From an uncultured Bacilli bacterium (GTDB lineage: Bacteria; Bacillota_I; Bacilli_A; RF39; UBA660): a DNA stretch of 6,664 bases. The notes under the pieces were generated by a model that was given only the letters and a program-made list of their open reading frames with translations, was not told where the DNA came from and searched no databases. Where the stretch lies: the NCBI GenBank assembly GCA_944336815.1, contig CALVLG010000050.1, positions 1 to 6,664 of the forward strand, given 5' to 3'. Of the stretch, positions 6,240 through 6,664 are shown in pieces (the stretch's first letter is position 1; the number at the start of each line of letters is the position of its first letter). The position numbers and the translations under genes were made by a program.

Positions 6240-6664
6240 ATGAAAAAAGAAGAAAAAATAGAATTGATAATTAGAAGAGCTGTTCAAATTTTTAATGAGG
6301 ATTCATTAAGAAATAAATTGAATAGTGGAAAAAAATTAATAGTAAAATTTGGTGCAGATCCATCACGCCCTGATTTGCATTTAGGACATACTGTTTCATT
6401 AAGATTACTAAAAGAACTTCAAGATCTAGGGCATGAAATAGTGTTTGTAATAGGAGATTTTACTGCAATGATTGGTGATCCATCTGGAAGAAGCAAAACA
6501 AGACCAGCACTTACATTTGAGGAAACACGAAAAAGTGGAGAGACATATTTTAAACAAGTCACTAAAATTTTAGATCCCAAAAAAACAAAAATAGTTTATA
6601 CTACTAAAAAAATCAAAAAGGGGGTATTTAAAAATGAAAAAATCATATTCTCCATTGATGAATT
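6240..6664 (+). CDS. Tyrosyl-tRNA synthetase, N-terminal part (runs off the window)
   Basis: This class I synthetase attaches tyrosine to tRNA-Tyr. The 141 visible residues include KFGADPSRPDLHLGHTV (36-52) with the HIGH-type motif HLGH at 47-50, then GDFTAMIGDPSGRSKTRP (72-89) and ETYFKQVTKILDP (101-113). These match the bacterial TyrZ/Thermus-type branch (TyrRS with GADPT-RPDLHLGH). ATG 6240 has AGAGAAG (6226-6232) 7 bases upstream and opens the frame that carries all motifs; ATGs at 6221 and 6236 are in another frame. The tyrosine T-box directly upstream supports both identity and regulation. Family members normally continue after the DPxKT-x-x-x-Y stretch with a conserved N-S-E/D-W-L segment. 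Here residues 121-141 are Lys-rich (beginning TTKKIKKG) and do not match, so the gene may be divergent or disrupted near the window edge. The KMSKS loop and anticodon-binding domain would lie outside. Confidence 0.88.
   Translation, partial: MKKEEKIELIIRRAVQIFNEDSLRNKLNSGKKLIVKFGADPSRPDLHLGHTVSLRLLKELQDLGHEIVFVIGDFTAMIGDPSGRSKTRPALTFEETRKSGETYFKQVTKILDPKKTKIVYTTKKIKKGVFKNEKIIFSIDE

Overview
This window comes from a strongly AT-rich, low-GC Gram-positive type bacterium, either a Firmicute or a relative on the Mollicutes/Erysipelotrichia side. The evidence is purine-rich Shine-Dalgarno sites, sigma-A-like promoters, intrinsic terminators, a T-box tyrosine riboswitch and an ABC-F protein of Firmicutes type. 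TGA is used as a stop (the CoA-transferase ends in TGA) and all tryptophans seen are TGG, so this is ordinary code 11 and not the Mycoplasma code. I cannot name a genus.

Layout, all real genes on the + strand. Bases 1-230 hold an intrinsic terminator for a gene lying to the left, a tandem 10-base repeat and a strong promoter. That promoter drives a broken gene (272-771). Its two halves are in different frames and look like the first and last parts of an SGNH/GDSL-type hydrolase with the middle missing. An ABC-F ATPase follows (833-2455), with no terminator between it and the broken gene. A new promoter carrying a 12-bp palindrome then precedes an integral-membrane acyltransferase-3 family protein (2557-3786, probable TTG start), which ends in a clear terminator.

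Only about 20 bases past that terminator a two-gene unit begins. It encodes a short-chain acyl-CoA:carboxylate CoA-transferase (3838-5406) and, overlapping it by ATGA, a compact metallo-beta-lactamase-fold hydrolase (5403-5915). The CoA-transferase suggests short-chain fatty acid fermentation or cross-feeding, and the hydrolase is translationally coupled to it.

The right end is a complete tyrosine T-box leader (about 6005-6220) with its own extended -10 promoter, controlling a tyrosyl-tRNA synthetase gene that starts at 6240 and runs off the window. The synthetase N-terminal domain is convincing to about residue 120. The last 21 visible residues do not look like the family, which may mean a rearranged or disrupted gene.

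Most of the window is recognisable housekeeping or metabolic content, and I do not see a clear undescribed multi-gene system. The points most worth following are the broken hydrolase, the odd end of tyrS, the palindromic operator-like site, and the terminator placed so close to the CoA-transferase start.
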